From positions 1 to 9,138 of the forward strand of contig CAMLER010000173.1 in assembly GCA_946478915.1 (NCBI GenBank): a DNA stretch of 9,138 nt. The letters are read 5' to 3'. Source of the DNA: an uncultured Chryseolinea sp. Lineage in GTDB: Bacteria; Bacteroidota; Bacteroidia; Cytophagales; Cyclobacteriaceae. The first letter of the stretch is position 1, and every line of letters begins with the position of its first letter. The position numbers were made by a program, and so were the translations under genes. The notes beneath the pieces are model-generated. The model saw only the letters and a list, made by a program, of their open reading frames with translations, was not told where the DNA came from and did not search any database. Of the stretch, positions 1 through 6,960 are shown one piece after another.

Positions 1-1398
1 GAGGTCATTTGCCATCAAACTAAAGATGATCGGATTCAGATTATCCGTAGATATTAGCTGACGATGCTCGTTGGCATATGGACGGACCTGTTTCCCCAGC
101 CGCTGACGCAGAACGAGTTCACGAAAATAACTCGCACCGATGAGTCCTCCGGAAGCACCCGTGATGAGGATGCTATTTTTCATCAGGTTGCCATCGGTAA
201 GGCTATCTGCTGTTTGAAGAGAAGTAAGCGCCCAAAGAGCAGCGCGTTTTCCGCCACCGCTAACACAAAGGAACACCATCCTGGGTTTTTGCTCGTTTGA
301 AAATTTTGATCTCCAGTTATTCAGCATGGCAATGTTTGCCAGGCGATCATTTTCAAGATTTGAAGAATCATTCAGGGCTGCAATGGCCGCAGTTGAATAT
401 TCGGCGGGTGGAACCTGATAGTTCAACCCGAATGCTTCATAGCGCCTCACGAAATATTCCTCTCCAATAAGATGATTGAGTACTAAGAAAAGCACCAGTG
501 CACTTGTAGTGGCCCAACCACCAAACCAATAAGAAAAGGCCCCGGAAAGCATCACAAATATTGTCAGATAAATAATAAATGTTGACGCGGCAGGGAGTTG
601 AAAAACCGGATGGTCCTTAAAAATCCCCAGAACCAGGACAAAGACGAATATGAACAATTCAATCAGTACCAGGTTAAGGTGATTTTGATCGAAGACACGA
701 AGTATCTGAGACTTATTGTAGATCTTGGCGTCCTTTACGTTCTTAAACCGAAGGTCGTAGTCCAAATAATTGTCAACTCGCACCTGCTTCTTTCTAACGA
801 TGTCGAGTTTTTTCATAACACTTCGGCGCGTCGCTCTAACGTTGGTCTTTAGCTTTTCATCAATCTGACCTACGAGAAGTTTAAAAATGTCGTTGTTGGT
901 GAACCAGAAATAAATTGACAGAATGCTGGTCATCACAAAATATCCGGTGATCAGTCCGGCTACATTCCATGCGACATCAGCTCTGGTTGAAAACTCATTG
1001 TTAAACTGAAATTTGATGATCTGAAAAATATAGGTTACCAGGAAGGCAACCGGAATGACGCTGTTGTTGATGACAAACTTTGTAAACGGCTTCGACATAG
1101 AGCCAATAAATGAAAATCTGTGACCGTCGGTGATGTAGCACGTGATATGAAAAGCGGTCGTAAATCCCCCTGTTGCCATTCCGAGTATAAAAAAACTGCG
1201 AAAGTTGACTTTGTGAAGATATTCTGGATCGAGGAACAGGTAAGGAATTCCCATGTATTTGCCAAAACTTCCGCTTATCAGCGCGAACAGTAAGAACCAG
1301 CAGAGCATCAACACAAGATTGCGTTGAAAATTGTTCAGTAACAGTTGAACGGGAAAAGAATAAGCTATCTTACGATATAAAAAATAGAGCTTTCGCAT
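1..1398 (-). CDS. Membrane-anchored patatin-like phospholipase (5' part; C-terminus outside window)
   Basis: Reading right to left from ATG at 1398-1396, the frame is open for 466 codons to the window edge. The N-terminal 310 or so residues are a multi-pass membrane module: hydrophobic stretches near residues 28-46, 68-89, 108-128, 134-156, 230-250 and two between about 258 and 305. A basic, probably cytoplasmic segment lies between the fourth and fifth (about 165-225). A patatin domain begins near 374: the oxyanion glycine loop SGGGKR is at 380-385 and the nucleophile elbow GASGG at 414-418, with Ser416 as the expected catalytic serine. Patatins use a Ser-Asp dyad; the Asp would be encoded beyond the window, so activity cannot be confirmed. 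The family hydrolyses acyl esters of phospholipids or other lipids. The start is preceded only by a weak purine stretch (GAAGAG). It is transcribed divergently from the helicase gene. The family call is firm; the substrate is unknown. Confidence 0.88.
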   Translation of the reverse strand, partial: MRKLYFLYRKIAYSFPVQLLLNNFQRNLVLMLCWFLLFALISGSFGKYMGIPYLFLDPEYLHKVNFRSFFILGMATGGFTTAFHITCYITDGHRFSFIGSMSKPFTKFVINNSVIPVAFLVTYIFQIIKFQFNNEFSTRADVAWNVAGLITGYFVMTSILSIYFWFTNNDIFKLLVGQIDEKLKTNVRATRRSVMKKLDIVRKKQVRVDNYLDYDLRFKNVKDAKIYNKSQILRVFDQNHLNLVLIELFIFVFVLVLGIFKDHPVFQLPAASTFIIYLTIFVMLSGAFSYWFGGWATTSALVLFLVLNHLIGEEYFVRRYEAFGLNYQVPPAEYSTAAIAALNDSSNLENDRLANIAMLNNWRSKFSNEQKPRMVFLCVSGGGKRAALWALTSLQTADSLTDGNLMKNSILITGASGGLIGASYFRELVLRQRLGKQVRPYANEHRQLISTDNLNPIIFSLMANDL

Positions 1399-1419
1399 CA
1401 CTGATTCTCTTCAAGGTAG

Positions 1420-1450
1420 GAAATTTATAAATGAAATAGAGAGCCTGAAA
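1420..1450 (-). promoter_or_regulatory. Possible promoter of the patatin gene
   Basis: On the minus strand, TTTC (1450-1447) and TAAATTTC (1427-1420) are separated by 19 bases. Each differs by one base from the Bacteroidota -33 (TTTG) and -7 (TAnnTTTG) elements. Transcription would start some 15 bases before the ATG at 1398. Both elements are imperfect, so this is tentative. Confidence 0.3.
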
Positions 1451-1455
1451 TTGAC

Positions 1456-1608
1456 ATGTATTTTATTTGTCATAATTCTAAAAAAAGGAAGATCATTGTT
1501 TCGGCTGAATCTGTTCGCCGATATTTGTGTTACCAGCGATATGGCCATGAAAAACATTCGAGCCTCATTTTAAAAGCATTCTTTAAACTAAACTGGAAGC
1601 TGATCTGA
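1456..1608 (+). CDS. Possible small basic ORF (50 aa) overlapping the helicase start
   Basis: ATG at 1456 opens 50 codons ending at TGA 1606-1608. The product is rich in Lys, Arg and His (for example HNSKKRK near residues 6-12) and has no domain I recognise. Its stop shares bases with the proposed CTG start of the helicase (CTGA at 1605-1608), an arrangement resembling the ATGA overlaps of translationally coupled genes. Against it: there is no clear ribosome binding site, a frame this short occurs easily by chance, and a TTGACA at 1451-1456 overlaps the ATG. If that hexamer were a promoter, the ATG would lie upstream of the transcript. It may be only the leader of the helicase gene. Confidence 0.25.
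   Translation: MYFICHNSKKRKIIVSAESVRRYLCYQRYGHEKHSSLILKAFFKLNWKLI
1595..1608 (+). promoter_or_regulatory. Ribosome binding site and CTG start of the helicase gene
   Basis: GGAAG at 1595-1599, a five-base spacer and CTG at 1605-1607 form the only plausible initiation site between the in-frame stop (1584-1586) and the Walker A codons (1632-1655). CTG is a rare start codon. An ATG-to-CTG change in this strain, or a sequencing error, would explain it equally well. Confidence 0.5.
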
Positions 1609-4600
1609 ATAAACTGTTCAATATTTACCGTTCCTCTGCGGGTTCCGGAAAGACAAGGACCCTGGCCAAAATCTATCTGTCATTGGCTCTTCGGTACAAG
1701 TCCGACTACTTTAAACATATTCTTGCGGTAACCTTTACCAATAAGGCGACACAGGAAATGAAGGACCGCATACTTCACTATCTCGACAGGTTTGCCAAAG
1801 GTATTGAAGATGAAGTCGCTAATGAATTAAAGAAAGAATTGAAACTCGATGACTCGACTTTTCAACAGCATGCCCAGGAAATTCAATCCGCGATTCTTCA
1901 TCAATATGCCCAATTTTCAATTAGTACGATCGACGCCTTTTTTCAGAAAGTGATCCGTTCGTTTACCCGAGAGGCCGGACTAATGGGCGACTACCGGCTG
2001 GAGGTTGAGCAGGATGAAATTCTGGAAGAAGTAATCGATAATCTGATTGATGAACTTGGCAACCAGAAAGAACTTACACAATGGGTAGTTGATTTTGCCA
2101 AGGAGAACCTGGAAAATGAACGGGCTTGGGATGTACGCTTCAGTCTCATTGAGTTTGCTAAAGAAATATTCAGAGATGAGTTTAAGGAGATTGAGGAAGA
2201 TGTGATACGCCGAACCAGTGACCGTGACTTTTTCAGGCGACTTCGGGAAAATCTGTGGGCGACGAAAGGCAAGTTCCTAAGTGAAGCTCAGGCCTTGGGA
2301 AAACAAGGACTGGAAATCTTTCGCACGTCGGAAGTAACACTGTCAGACATTTCCTATGGGCGCGGATCAGGACTCCTTACCTTCTTCGAAACATATGCCA
2401 ACGCAAATGGTCTAAAATCCATCGCAGAACCCTCAACGCGTATAACAGAATATTTCGACGATGCTGAAAATTGGCCACAGAAAAAAACTCCAAGGCGCCG
2501 GACCGTGACAGACCTCGCCACGAAATTAATACCGCTGAAAAGGCAACTGACAGATTTATACGACAAACACTTTGCTGCAGCGCTTAGCGCAGAAGTTGTA
2601 TTACAAAACCTATATGTTTTTGGATTAATAGCCGATATCTCCAGAAAACTTAAGGAATATAAGGCCGAAAATAATGTAATGCTGCTTGCAGACGCACCAC
2701 AATTTCTCAATGGCGTTATCCAGGATAGCGATACTCCTTTTATCTACGAAAAGGTAGGTTCCTTTTACCGAAATTATCTGATCGACGAGTTCCAGGACAC
2801 ATCCGCCATGCAATGGAAAAACTTTTTACCACTGCTAGTAAACAGCATGGATCAGGGCTACTCCAGCCTGGTCGTTGGCGATGTGAAACAGGCGATCTAC
2901 CGATGGCGCGGTGGTGACCTTAAATTACTTCAAGAGGATGTTGAAAAACATATTGGCTCAAGACGGACAGATATTCAAGTGCTGAACAGCAATTTTCGAA
3001 GCTCGGCCACCATCGTGAACTTCAATAATATTATGTTCGAGGCAGCTTCCGAAGCCGTATCCCTTGAGACTAAAAAGCAAATCGCTTCCGATGCATATCA
3101 CGATGTTCGTCAGCAATTGTTCCATGGCGATGAAGGGTTTGTCCGTATTAAATTTTTAAAGGATCATGAGGAGTTGTCATGGCAGGATCAGGCGATAAAC
3201 CTTTTACCCTTATACCTGGAACAACTGCAGGATCTCGGCATTGCCTTGAAAGACGTGGCCATTCTGGTCCGCAAAAATGATGAAGGCCAACAAATTGTTA
3301 CGAAACTGCTATTGTACAAAAATTCAGATCTCGCCAAACCGGGATACAAATATGATGTGGTGTCCAATGAATCGCTCAGAATTGATGGCGCATCATCCGT
3401 GAATCTGTTGCTTGGCGCAATGCGGTATTTGCTTAACCCCGACGATGTAATCTCCCGGGCTCAGCTCGGCTACGAATTTGCACGACAACAGGAGCCAACG
3501 CGACCGCTAACAGACGTTTTTGCTGTTGCTAACCAGGTCTTTTTTGAAAGCAATCTTCCTCCGGCTTTTGCAAGAGAAAAATCGTCCCTGAAGAAATTAC
3601 CCTTGTTCGAGCTTACGGAAACATTAATCGAAATATTCAAACTTGGTGATCAGAAGGGGGAGCTTGCCTATCTTCAGGCATTTCAAAATCTCGTTCTGGA
3701 ATTTTACAATCGTGAAAAAAATGATCTAGGTGCGTTTCTTGAGTGGTGGGAACTCAACAAGCACAAAAAATCGATTCAGGTATCGGGCGAAGTTGATGCA
3801 GTGCAAATACTTACAATACATAAGGCGAAGGGTCTTCAATTCAAATATGTAATTATTCCCTTTTGTGTTTGGAATCTTGACCACGATCCTTTCCGAAGTC
3901 CAACATTGTGGGTTAACTCTCCGGAACCACCATTTAATGATGCGGGTTTCCTCCCCGTGCGATATTCTAAAAGCCTGGAGAAAACATGCTTTAAAAATTT
4001 TTACCTGGAAGAGCGGACACGAAGCTACCTTGACAATCTCAATCTATTGTATGTCGCGTTAACGCGTGCAGAGAAAGGAATGATTTTACTTGCTCCACAC
4101 CGGTCTAAGATTGAAAACGTTAGATCTGCTGCCGATGTACTTCAATACGGTATCCTTAATACGATCCTCGTTGAAAATTGGAATCAATCAACATTTGAAT
4201 ATTCAGCCGGAATCCCCGCGCCCGCTGGCGATTTATCGCCGGAAAAATCGGAAGCAATTCATTTAAATTCATATCCGGCATTTCATTGGCGCGAAAAGTT
4301 GGTGATTCGCCAGACTGCCAAAGGCTATTTTGATCCCACACAAAATGAGAAGCGCGAGAAGATGAATTTCGGAATACATCTTCACACAATACTTTCAAGA
4401 ATAAAGTATTCGCAAGAACTTATTCCTGCAGTGGAGCAGATGCTTCTTGAAGGTTTCATCACCGAAGATGAAAAGCAACCACTCGTGAATGAAATAGAAG
4501 AGTTATTCAAATTACCTCAGGTATCAAGATGGTTTCAGCAGGATTGGGAAATCAGAACTGAAATCCCCATACTGCTGCCGGATGGAACTGAAAATCGAAT

Positions 4601-4838
4601 CGACAGATTAATGATCAAAGATAAAAAGGCTCTTGTTGTGGACTTCAAGACCGGCAGCCCTCAGAAAGCGGATCACACGCAGGTGTTGGTATACATGGAC
4701 ATTTTACGCAAAATGAATTTTCTTGAAGTCGAAGGTTATCTCTTGTATATCAAAACAAAACAGGTGGCATCTGTTAGCCGTGAAAAAGTAAAAGTCTCGA
4801 AGAGAAAAGATGAAAATCAGATCAGTCTTGAGTTCTAA
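1605..4838 (+). CDS. AddA/RecB-type UvrD-family helicase-nuclease
   Basis: A 1077-residue superfamily 1A DNA helicase with a C-terminal PD-(D/E)XK nuclease, expected to process double-strand DNA ends for recombinational repair with an AddB-like partner not present here. Visible motifs: Walker A SSAGSGKT at 10-17, motif Ia TFTNKA at 43-48, Walker B DEFQDTS at 394-400, motif III GDVKQAIYRW at 425-434, NFRSS at 463-467, HKAKGLQ at 739-745 and YVALTRAEKG at 816-825. The nuclease shows GIHLH at 923-927, Asp1000 (IDRLM), the DFK core at 1013-1015 and Q1026xxxY1030, so both activities look intact. The first ATG/GTG/TTG-type start is TTG 1683, which would remove Walker A and is rejected. The in-frame stop at 1584-1586 limits the start to CTG 1593, 1605 or 1614. 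CTG 1605 is chosen because GGAAG (1595-1599) sits five bases upstream and it gives an N-terminus NKLFNIYRSSAGSGKT, typical of Bacteroidota homologues. AddA and RecB share this architecture; AddA is favoured for this phylum. Confidence 0.93.
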   Translation: MNKLFNIYRSSAGSGKTRTLAKIYLSLALRYKSDYFKHILAVTFTNKATQEMKDRILHYLDRFAKGIEDEVANELKKELKLDDSTFQQHAQEIQSAILHQYAQFSISTIDAFFQKVIRSFTREAGLMGDYRLEVEQDEILEEVIDNLIDELGNQKELTQWVVDFAKENLENERAWDVRFSLIEFAKEIFRDEFKEIEEDVIRRTSDRDFFRRLRENLWATKGKFLSEAQALGKQGLEIFRTSEVTLSDISYGRGSGLLTFFETYANANGLKSIAEPSTRITEYFDDAENWPQKKTPRRRTVTDLATKLIPLKRQLTDLYDKHFAAALSAEVVLQNLYVFGLIADISRKLKEYKAENNVMLLADAPQFLNGVIQDSDTPFIYEKVGSFYRNYLIDEFQDTSAMQWKNFLPLLVNSMDQGYSSLVVGDVKQAIYRWRGGDLKLLQEDVEKHIGSRRTDIQVLNSNFRSSATIVNFNNIMFEAASEAVSLETKKQIASDAYHDVRQQLFHGDEGFVRIKFLKDHEELSWQDQAINLLPLYLEQLQDLGIALKDVAILVRKNDEGQQIVTKLLLYKNSDLAKPGYKYDVVSNESLRIDGASSVNLLLGAMRYLLNPDDVISRAQLGYEFARQQEPTRPLTDVFAVANQVFFESNLPPAFAREKSSLKKLPLFELTETLIEIFKLGDQKGELAYLQAFQNLVLEFYNREKNDLGAFLEWWELNKHKKSIQVSGEVDAVQILTIHKAKGLQFKYVIIPFCVWNLDHDPFRSPTLWVNSPEPPFNDAGFLPVRYSKSLEKTCFKNFYLEERTRSYLDNLNLLYVALTRAEKGMILLAPHRSKIENVRSAADVLQYGILNTILVENWNQSTFEYSAGIPAPAGDLSPEKSEAIHLNSYPAFHWREKLVIRQTAKGYFDPTQNEKREKMNFGIHLHTILSRIKYSQELIPAVEQMLLEGFITEDEKQPLVNEIEELFKLPQVSRWFQQDWEIRTEIPILLPDGTENRIDRLMIKDKKALVVDFKTGSPQKADHTQVLVYMDILRKMNFLEVEGYLLYIKTKQVASVSREKVKVSKRKDENQISLEF

Positions 4839-4839
4839 A

Positions 4840-4893
4840 CACCACGTGGTGGCTACGCTTCATCGCAGGGCAACTATGCGATAGTTACGTGGT
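4840..4893. terminator. Compound inverted repeat between convergent genes
   Basis: Directly after the helicase stop lies a perfect 12-base palindrome, CACCACGTGGTG (4840-4851). Its ACCACGT (4841-4847) can also pair with ACGTGGT at 4887-4893. This encloses an inner hairpin ATCGCA (4862-4867)/TGCGAT (4877-4882) with a nine-base loop. The structure spans the 35-base gap and the last codons of the converging unknown gene, so it could mark both transcript 3' ends. It has no T-run on either strand, so it is not a classical intrinsic terminator. Confidence 0.35.
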
Positions 4894-5293
4894 ATACGTC
4901 TTGCGGATTGCGTTGAATATCCCGCACGACAAATCCTCCAGGTTGGGGAATTTCTTCAATCAGATCAAAACTGGTGCATGTTTTGGGAAGTGCAGAAAAA
5001 ACAAGTATAAAATTGTGTATACGCTTATCTGGTATGATAGTCCATAATGGAGCAATTGAAATATTTTCAGCATGAACGAGCGACGATTTCCCACCCGAAT
5101 TGTGATCTACCAGGAATGTAGTTCGCCAAATTCTAATGAGGGCATCCTTCCACGAATTATCAAACGAACAATGCACATAAACATATGAATCCTCCAGCAT
5201 CGACGGCTGAATAGATGCAAGAACGCTATCCTCCACGCTTGGTTTTGCTTTAACAGGAGGTTCGTGTGTTGTAGTTTTTGAACCGTTTGTCAT
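4874..5293 (-). CDS. Conserved-looking protein of unknown function (139 aa)
   Basis: ATG at 5293-5291 and stop TAG at 4876-4874 delimit 139 residues. I do not recognise a named domain. Residues 1-25 are polar and probably disordered (Thr-, Pro- and Lys-rich), with no signal peptide, lipobox or membrane segment. The rest alternates hydrophobic and polar residues (DSYVYVHCSFDN, RIWRTTFLVD, HNFILVFSALP, VYHVTIA), as in a small beta-rich soluble domain. Cysteines fall in the VHCSF and KTCTSFD segments, and a Pro-Gly-Gly turn lies near 118-120. The frame shows protein-like composition to its end. It follows the lipoprotein epimerase gene by 43 bases on the same strand, so read-through expression is possible, but a promoter-like pair lies in the gap. 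No link of function to the epimerase can be shown from sequence. It is probably a cytoplasmic lineage-specific protein. Confidence 0.75.
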   Translation of the reverse strand: MTNGSKTTTHEPPVKAKPSVEDSVLASIQPSMLEDSYVYVHCSFDNSWKDALIRIWRTTFLVDHNSGGKSSLVHAENISIAPLWTIIPDKRIHNFILVFSALPKTCTSFDLIEEIPQPGGFVVRDIQRNPQDVYHVTIA

Positions 5294-5301
5294 TAGTTAA
5301 G

Positions 5302-5332
5302 TAAAGGTAGTAGACTTGTGAAACATCTCAAA
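5302..5332 (-). promoter_or_regulatory. Probable promoter of the 139-aa unknown gene
   Basis: On the minus strand TTTG (5332-5329) and TACCTTTA (5309-5302) are exactly 19 bases apart. The first matches the Bacteroidota -33 element and the second matches the -7 consensus TAnnTTTG at all but the last base. Transcription would start within a few bases of the ATG at 5293, giving a leaderless or nearly leaderless mRNA. The promoter begins just before the stop codon of the epimerase gene. Confidence 0.42.
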
Positions 5333-5336
5333 TAGG

Positions 5337-6701
5337 CTAGTGTGTTTCATTCGACTGCAGGCGCTGAACACAGTTTGCCATCGCCCGATATTGATGATAC
5401 GCCGCTTTCCATATGTGCCCTTTCAAAGCATTTTTTTGTTTGGGATCTTTGTCGAGACCACTTGGATACCATTCCCCATGTTCATGATCAATTAGATTAG
5501 TATCGATGTAACTCCACATCTTCTTGAATTTTTCAAAGTATTGCCGTTGATCGTTGGGATAAAGGTCAGCCATAATTAAAAGGGTATTTAGACCTTCAGC
5601 CTGTGCCCACCAATTCTTAGTTTCCCTGATGATGGTAATGTCGGATTTATCTTTAAAATAATATCCCTCATCATAAAACCCGCCCGCATTATTATCCCAT
5701 CCTTTCTCAAGAGAGTGGTCGACCATCTTTTTACCGATCTCCAGCGTACGCGAGTCATCTTTAATACCAAGGACGTGCGACGCCTCCATCATGAGATATG
5801 CAGTTTCAACATCGTGACCAAATGAAACATGATCAAGTCCGCGATGCTTTAGGATAACTTCTTCAGTGGAATCACGGAATGATACTGGTGTCCAGTCGGG
5901 CTGAAAAAATAAAACGAGAGAACCCTTTTCATCCACGATAGTGTCGCGTATCAATGTTAGCATCTCATTTACCCGTTCACCGACCAATTTGTCGGGCCAA
6001 ACCTGATATAATTCAGTGAACGCTTCAAGCAAATGGATTGAGCTGTTTTGATCTTTATATCCTGTTTCCGCTGTTGAGGGAACGCTGCTATCTCGTTGGA
6101 TAACGGATCCATCTCTCTTCATATGTTGAAAATATCCTTTGTAAACGGGATCGTGGCTGTGCTCTTCCAACCACATAAATCCTTTCTTTGCAAGGTTCAG
6201 CGCGCTCGTATCCTGAGTAGCGTGATAGTAGGCCGCGAGCGCATAGATCGCGAACGAATTTCCATACGCCGTTTTTTCCTCGGTGGGTCCGCTTTTTACG
6301 TTGCCCTGGCGATCAACAATTGTATGAAATCCGCCGTACGTCTTATCCCACATCACATCCCTCAAGAATTTAAAACCGTGCGTTGCACATTCCTTGTAAT
6401 GGGCCTGATCAGTGTATACTTCTGATGCTTTTGCACTTGTCCAAACGTGTCGCGCCTGCGAAACGATCATTTTATCCTGGTCGCCGGTTGGCTTAAAATC
6501 AAATGTCCATGTGCTGAGAAATCCACCGTGTTCCTTATCCATGGCTGCGGGGTACCATTTGTTTAGAAGCTCCGTTGTGATCGAATTTTCTATTGTTCGG
6601 GACAGCTCGAGCCTCTCGTTGTTTTGCCTGGATGCACAAGCTGCAAGGCAAAAACAGATTGGTAAAAAGAATACGGATCGACGAATAATTGGAATATGCA
6701 T
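5337..6701 (-). CDS. Lipoprotein AGE-family epimerase (cellobiose/mannobiose 2-epimerase-like)
   Basis: A 454-residue (alpha/alpha)6-barrel enzyme of the N-acylglucosamine 2-epimerase family, closest by motifs to cellobiose 2-epimerases, which interconvert the glucose and mannose configuration at a reducing end. Family active-site positions are visible: QARHVW (Arg84, Trp87), SSIHLLEAF (His223), FGHDVETAYL (His296), NWWAQAEG (Trp364/365, Glu369) and WKAAYHQYRAM (Trp431, His436). The N-terminus MHIPIIRR, a hydrophobic core and LAAC form a type II signal peptide with lipidation at Cys22, so the enzyme should work in the periplasm or at the outer membrane; most characterised relatives are cytoplasmic. 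I chose ATG 6701 because it gives a compact signal. In-frame ATG 6728 and TTG 6737 would add 9 or 12 residues. None has a good ribosome binding site. It probably acts on oligosaccharides, but the substrate is not determinable here. It precedes the unknown 139-aa gene on the same strand. Confidence 0.9.
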   Translation of the reverse strand: MHIPIIRRSVFFLPICFCLAACASRQNNERLELSRTIENSITTELLNKWYPAAMDKEHGGFLSTWTFDFKPTGDQDKMIVSQARHVWTSAKASEVYTDQAHYKECATHGFKFLRDVMWDKTYGGFHTIVDRQGNVKSGPTEEKTAYGNSFAIYALAAYYHATQDTSALNLAKKGFMWLEEHSHDPVYKGYFQHMKRDGSVIQRDSSVPSTAETGYKDQNSSIHLLEAFTELYQVWPDKLVGERVNEMLTLIRDTIVDEKGSLVLFFQPDWTPVSFRDSTEEVILKHRGLDHVSFGHDVETAYLMMEASHVLGIKDDSRTLEIGKKMVDHSLEKGWDNNAGGFYDEGYYFKDKSDITIIRETKNWWAQAEGLNTLLIMADLYPNDQRQYFEKFKKMWSYIDTNLIDHEHGEWYPSGLDKDPKQKNALKGHIWKAAYHQYRAMANCVQRLQSNETH

Positions 6702-6750
6702 GGACGAAGCGAAGGTTGAAAATACCATGAATGACAATCTGGAAATAAAT

Positions 6751-6769
6751 TTTCCATTGTGAATGGAAA
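6751..6769. repeat. Inverted repeat upstream of the epimerase gene
   Basis: TTTCCATT (6751-6758) and AATGGAAA (6762-6769) are perfect eight-base arms around a GTG loop. With one bulged T, pairing extends to AATT outside the arms. It lies 50-68 bases upstream of the epimerase ATG (6701), in the leader or promoter region. An overlapping GGAAAT/ATTTTCC pair at 6741-6755 offers an alternative fold. It could be an operator dyad or an mRNA stem; there is no T-run that would make it a terminator. Confidence 0.45.
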
Positions 6770-6960
6770 TTGAATTAGCAGAAAATTCAGCGTTCGTGCA
6801 ACAATCAATTTTACTCAGAAGAAAATCGGCACCAAACCATTTAGAAAATTTTATCTTCCGCGGGCTTAAGCTGTAGACTTTTACACAGGCGGCACTCCCA
6901 GACGCAATGGCCCTTTAGCTGACCAACACTCCGTATCTGGTACTGCTCGGTAAATGAAAA

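Noticed and set aside
64..300. Plus-strand ORF of 78 codons
   Set aside because: Antisense to the patatin glycine loop and nucleophile elbow; a shadow frame.
598..852. Plus-strand ORF of 84 codons
   Set aside because: Lies opposite the patatin gene, whose frame encodes clear membrane and catalytic motifs; the plus-strand product has no recognisable features.
1451..1480. TTGACA followed by CATAAT/TAATTC as a sigma70-type promoter
   Set aside because: The -35-like hexamer is exact, but spacing to CATAAT is 14 bases, and Bacteroidota promoters use a different consensus; kept only as a weak alternative. TATTTGTG at 1522-1529 is another one-mismatch -7 candidate with no good -33 element.
1683..1685. 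TTG as start of the helicase gene
   Set aside because: Would remove Walker A (residues 10-17), which is encoded in the same open frame just upstream.
2354..2710. Minus-strand ORF of 118 codons inside the helicase gene
   Set aside because: Serine- and cysteine-rich translation typical of an antisense shadow of a conserved coding frame.
6412..6762. Plus-strand ORF of 116 codons opposite the epimerase 5' end
   Set aside because: Overlaps the signal peptide and N-terminal barrel codons of a well-supported gene; no domain features.
6838..6960. Slightly G+C-richer intergenic stretch with small palindromes (CCGCGG, GCTTAAGC), checked as a possible RNA gene or gene remnant
   Set aside because: No long stem, no tRNA-like arms and no open frame with protein features on either strand; I see nothing definable.
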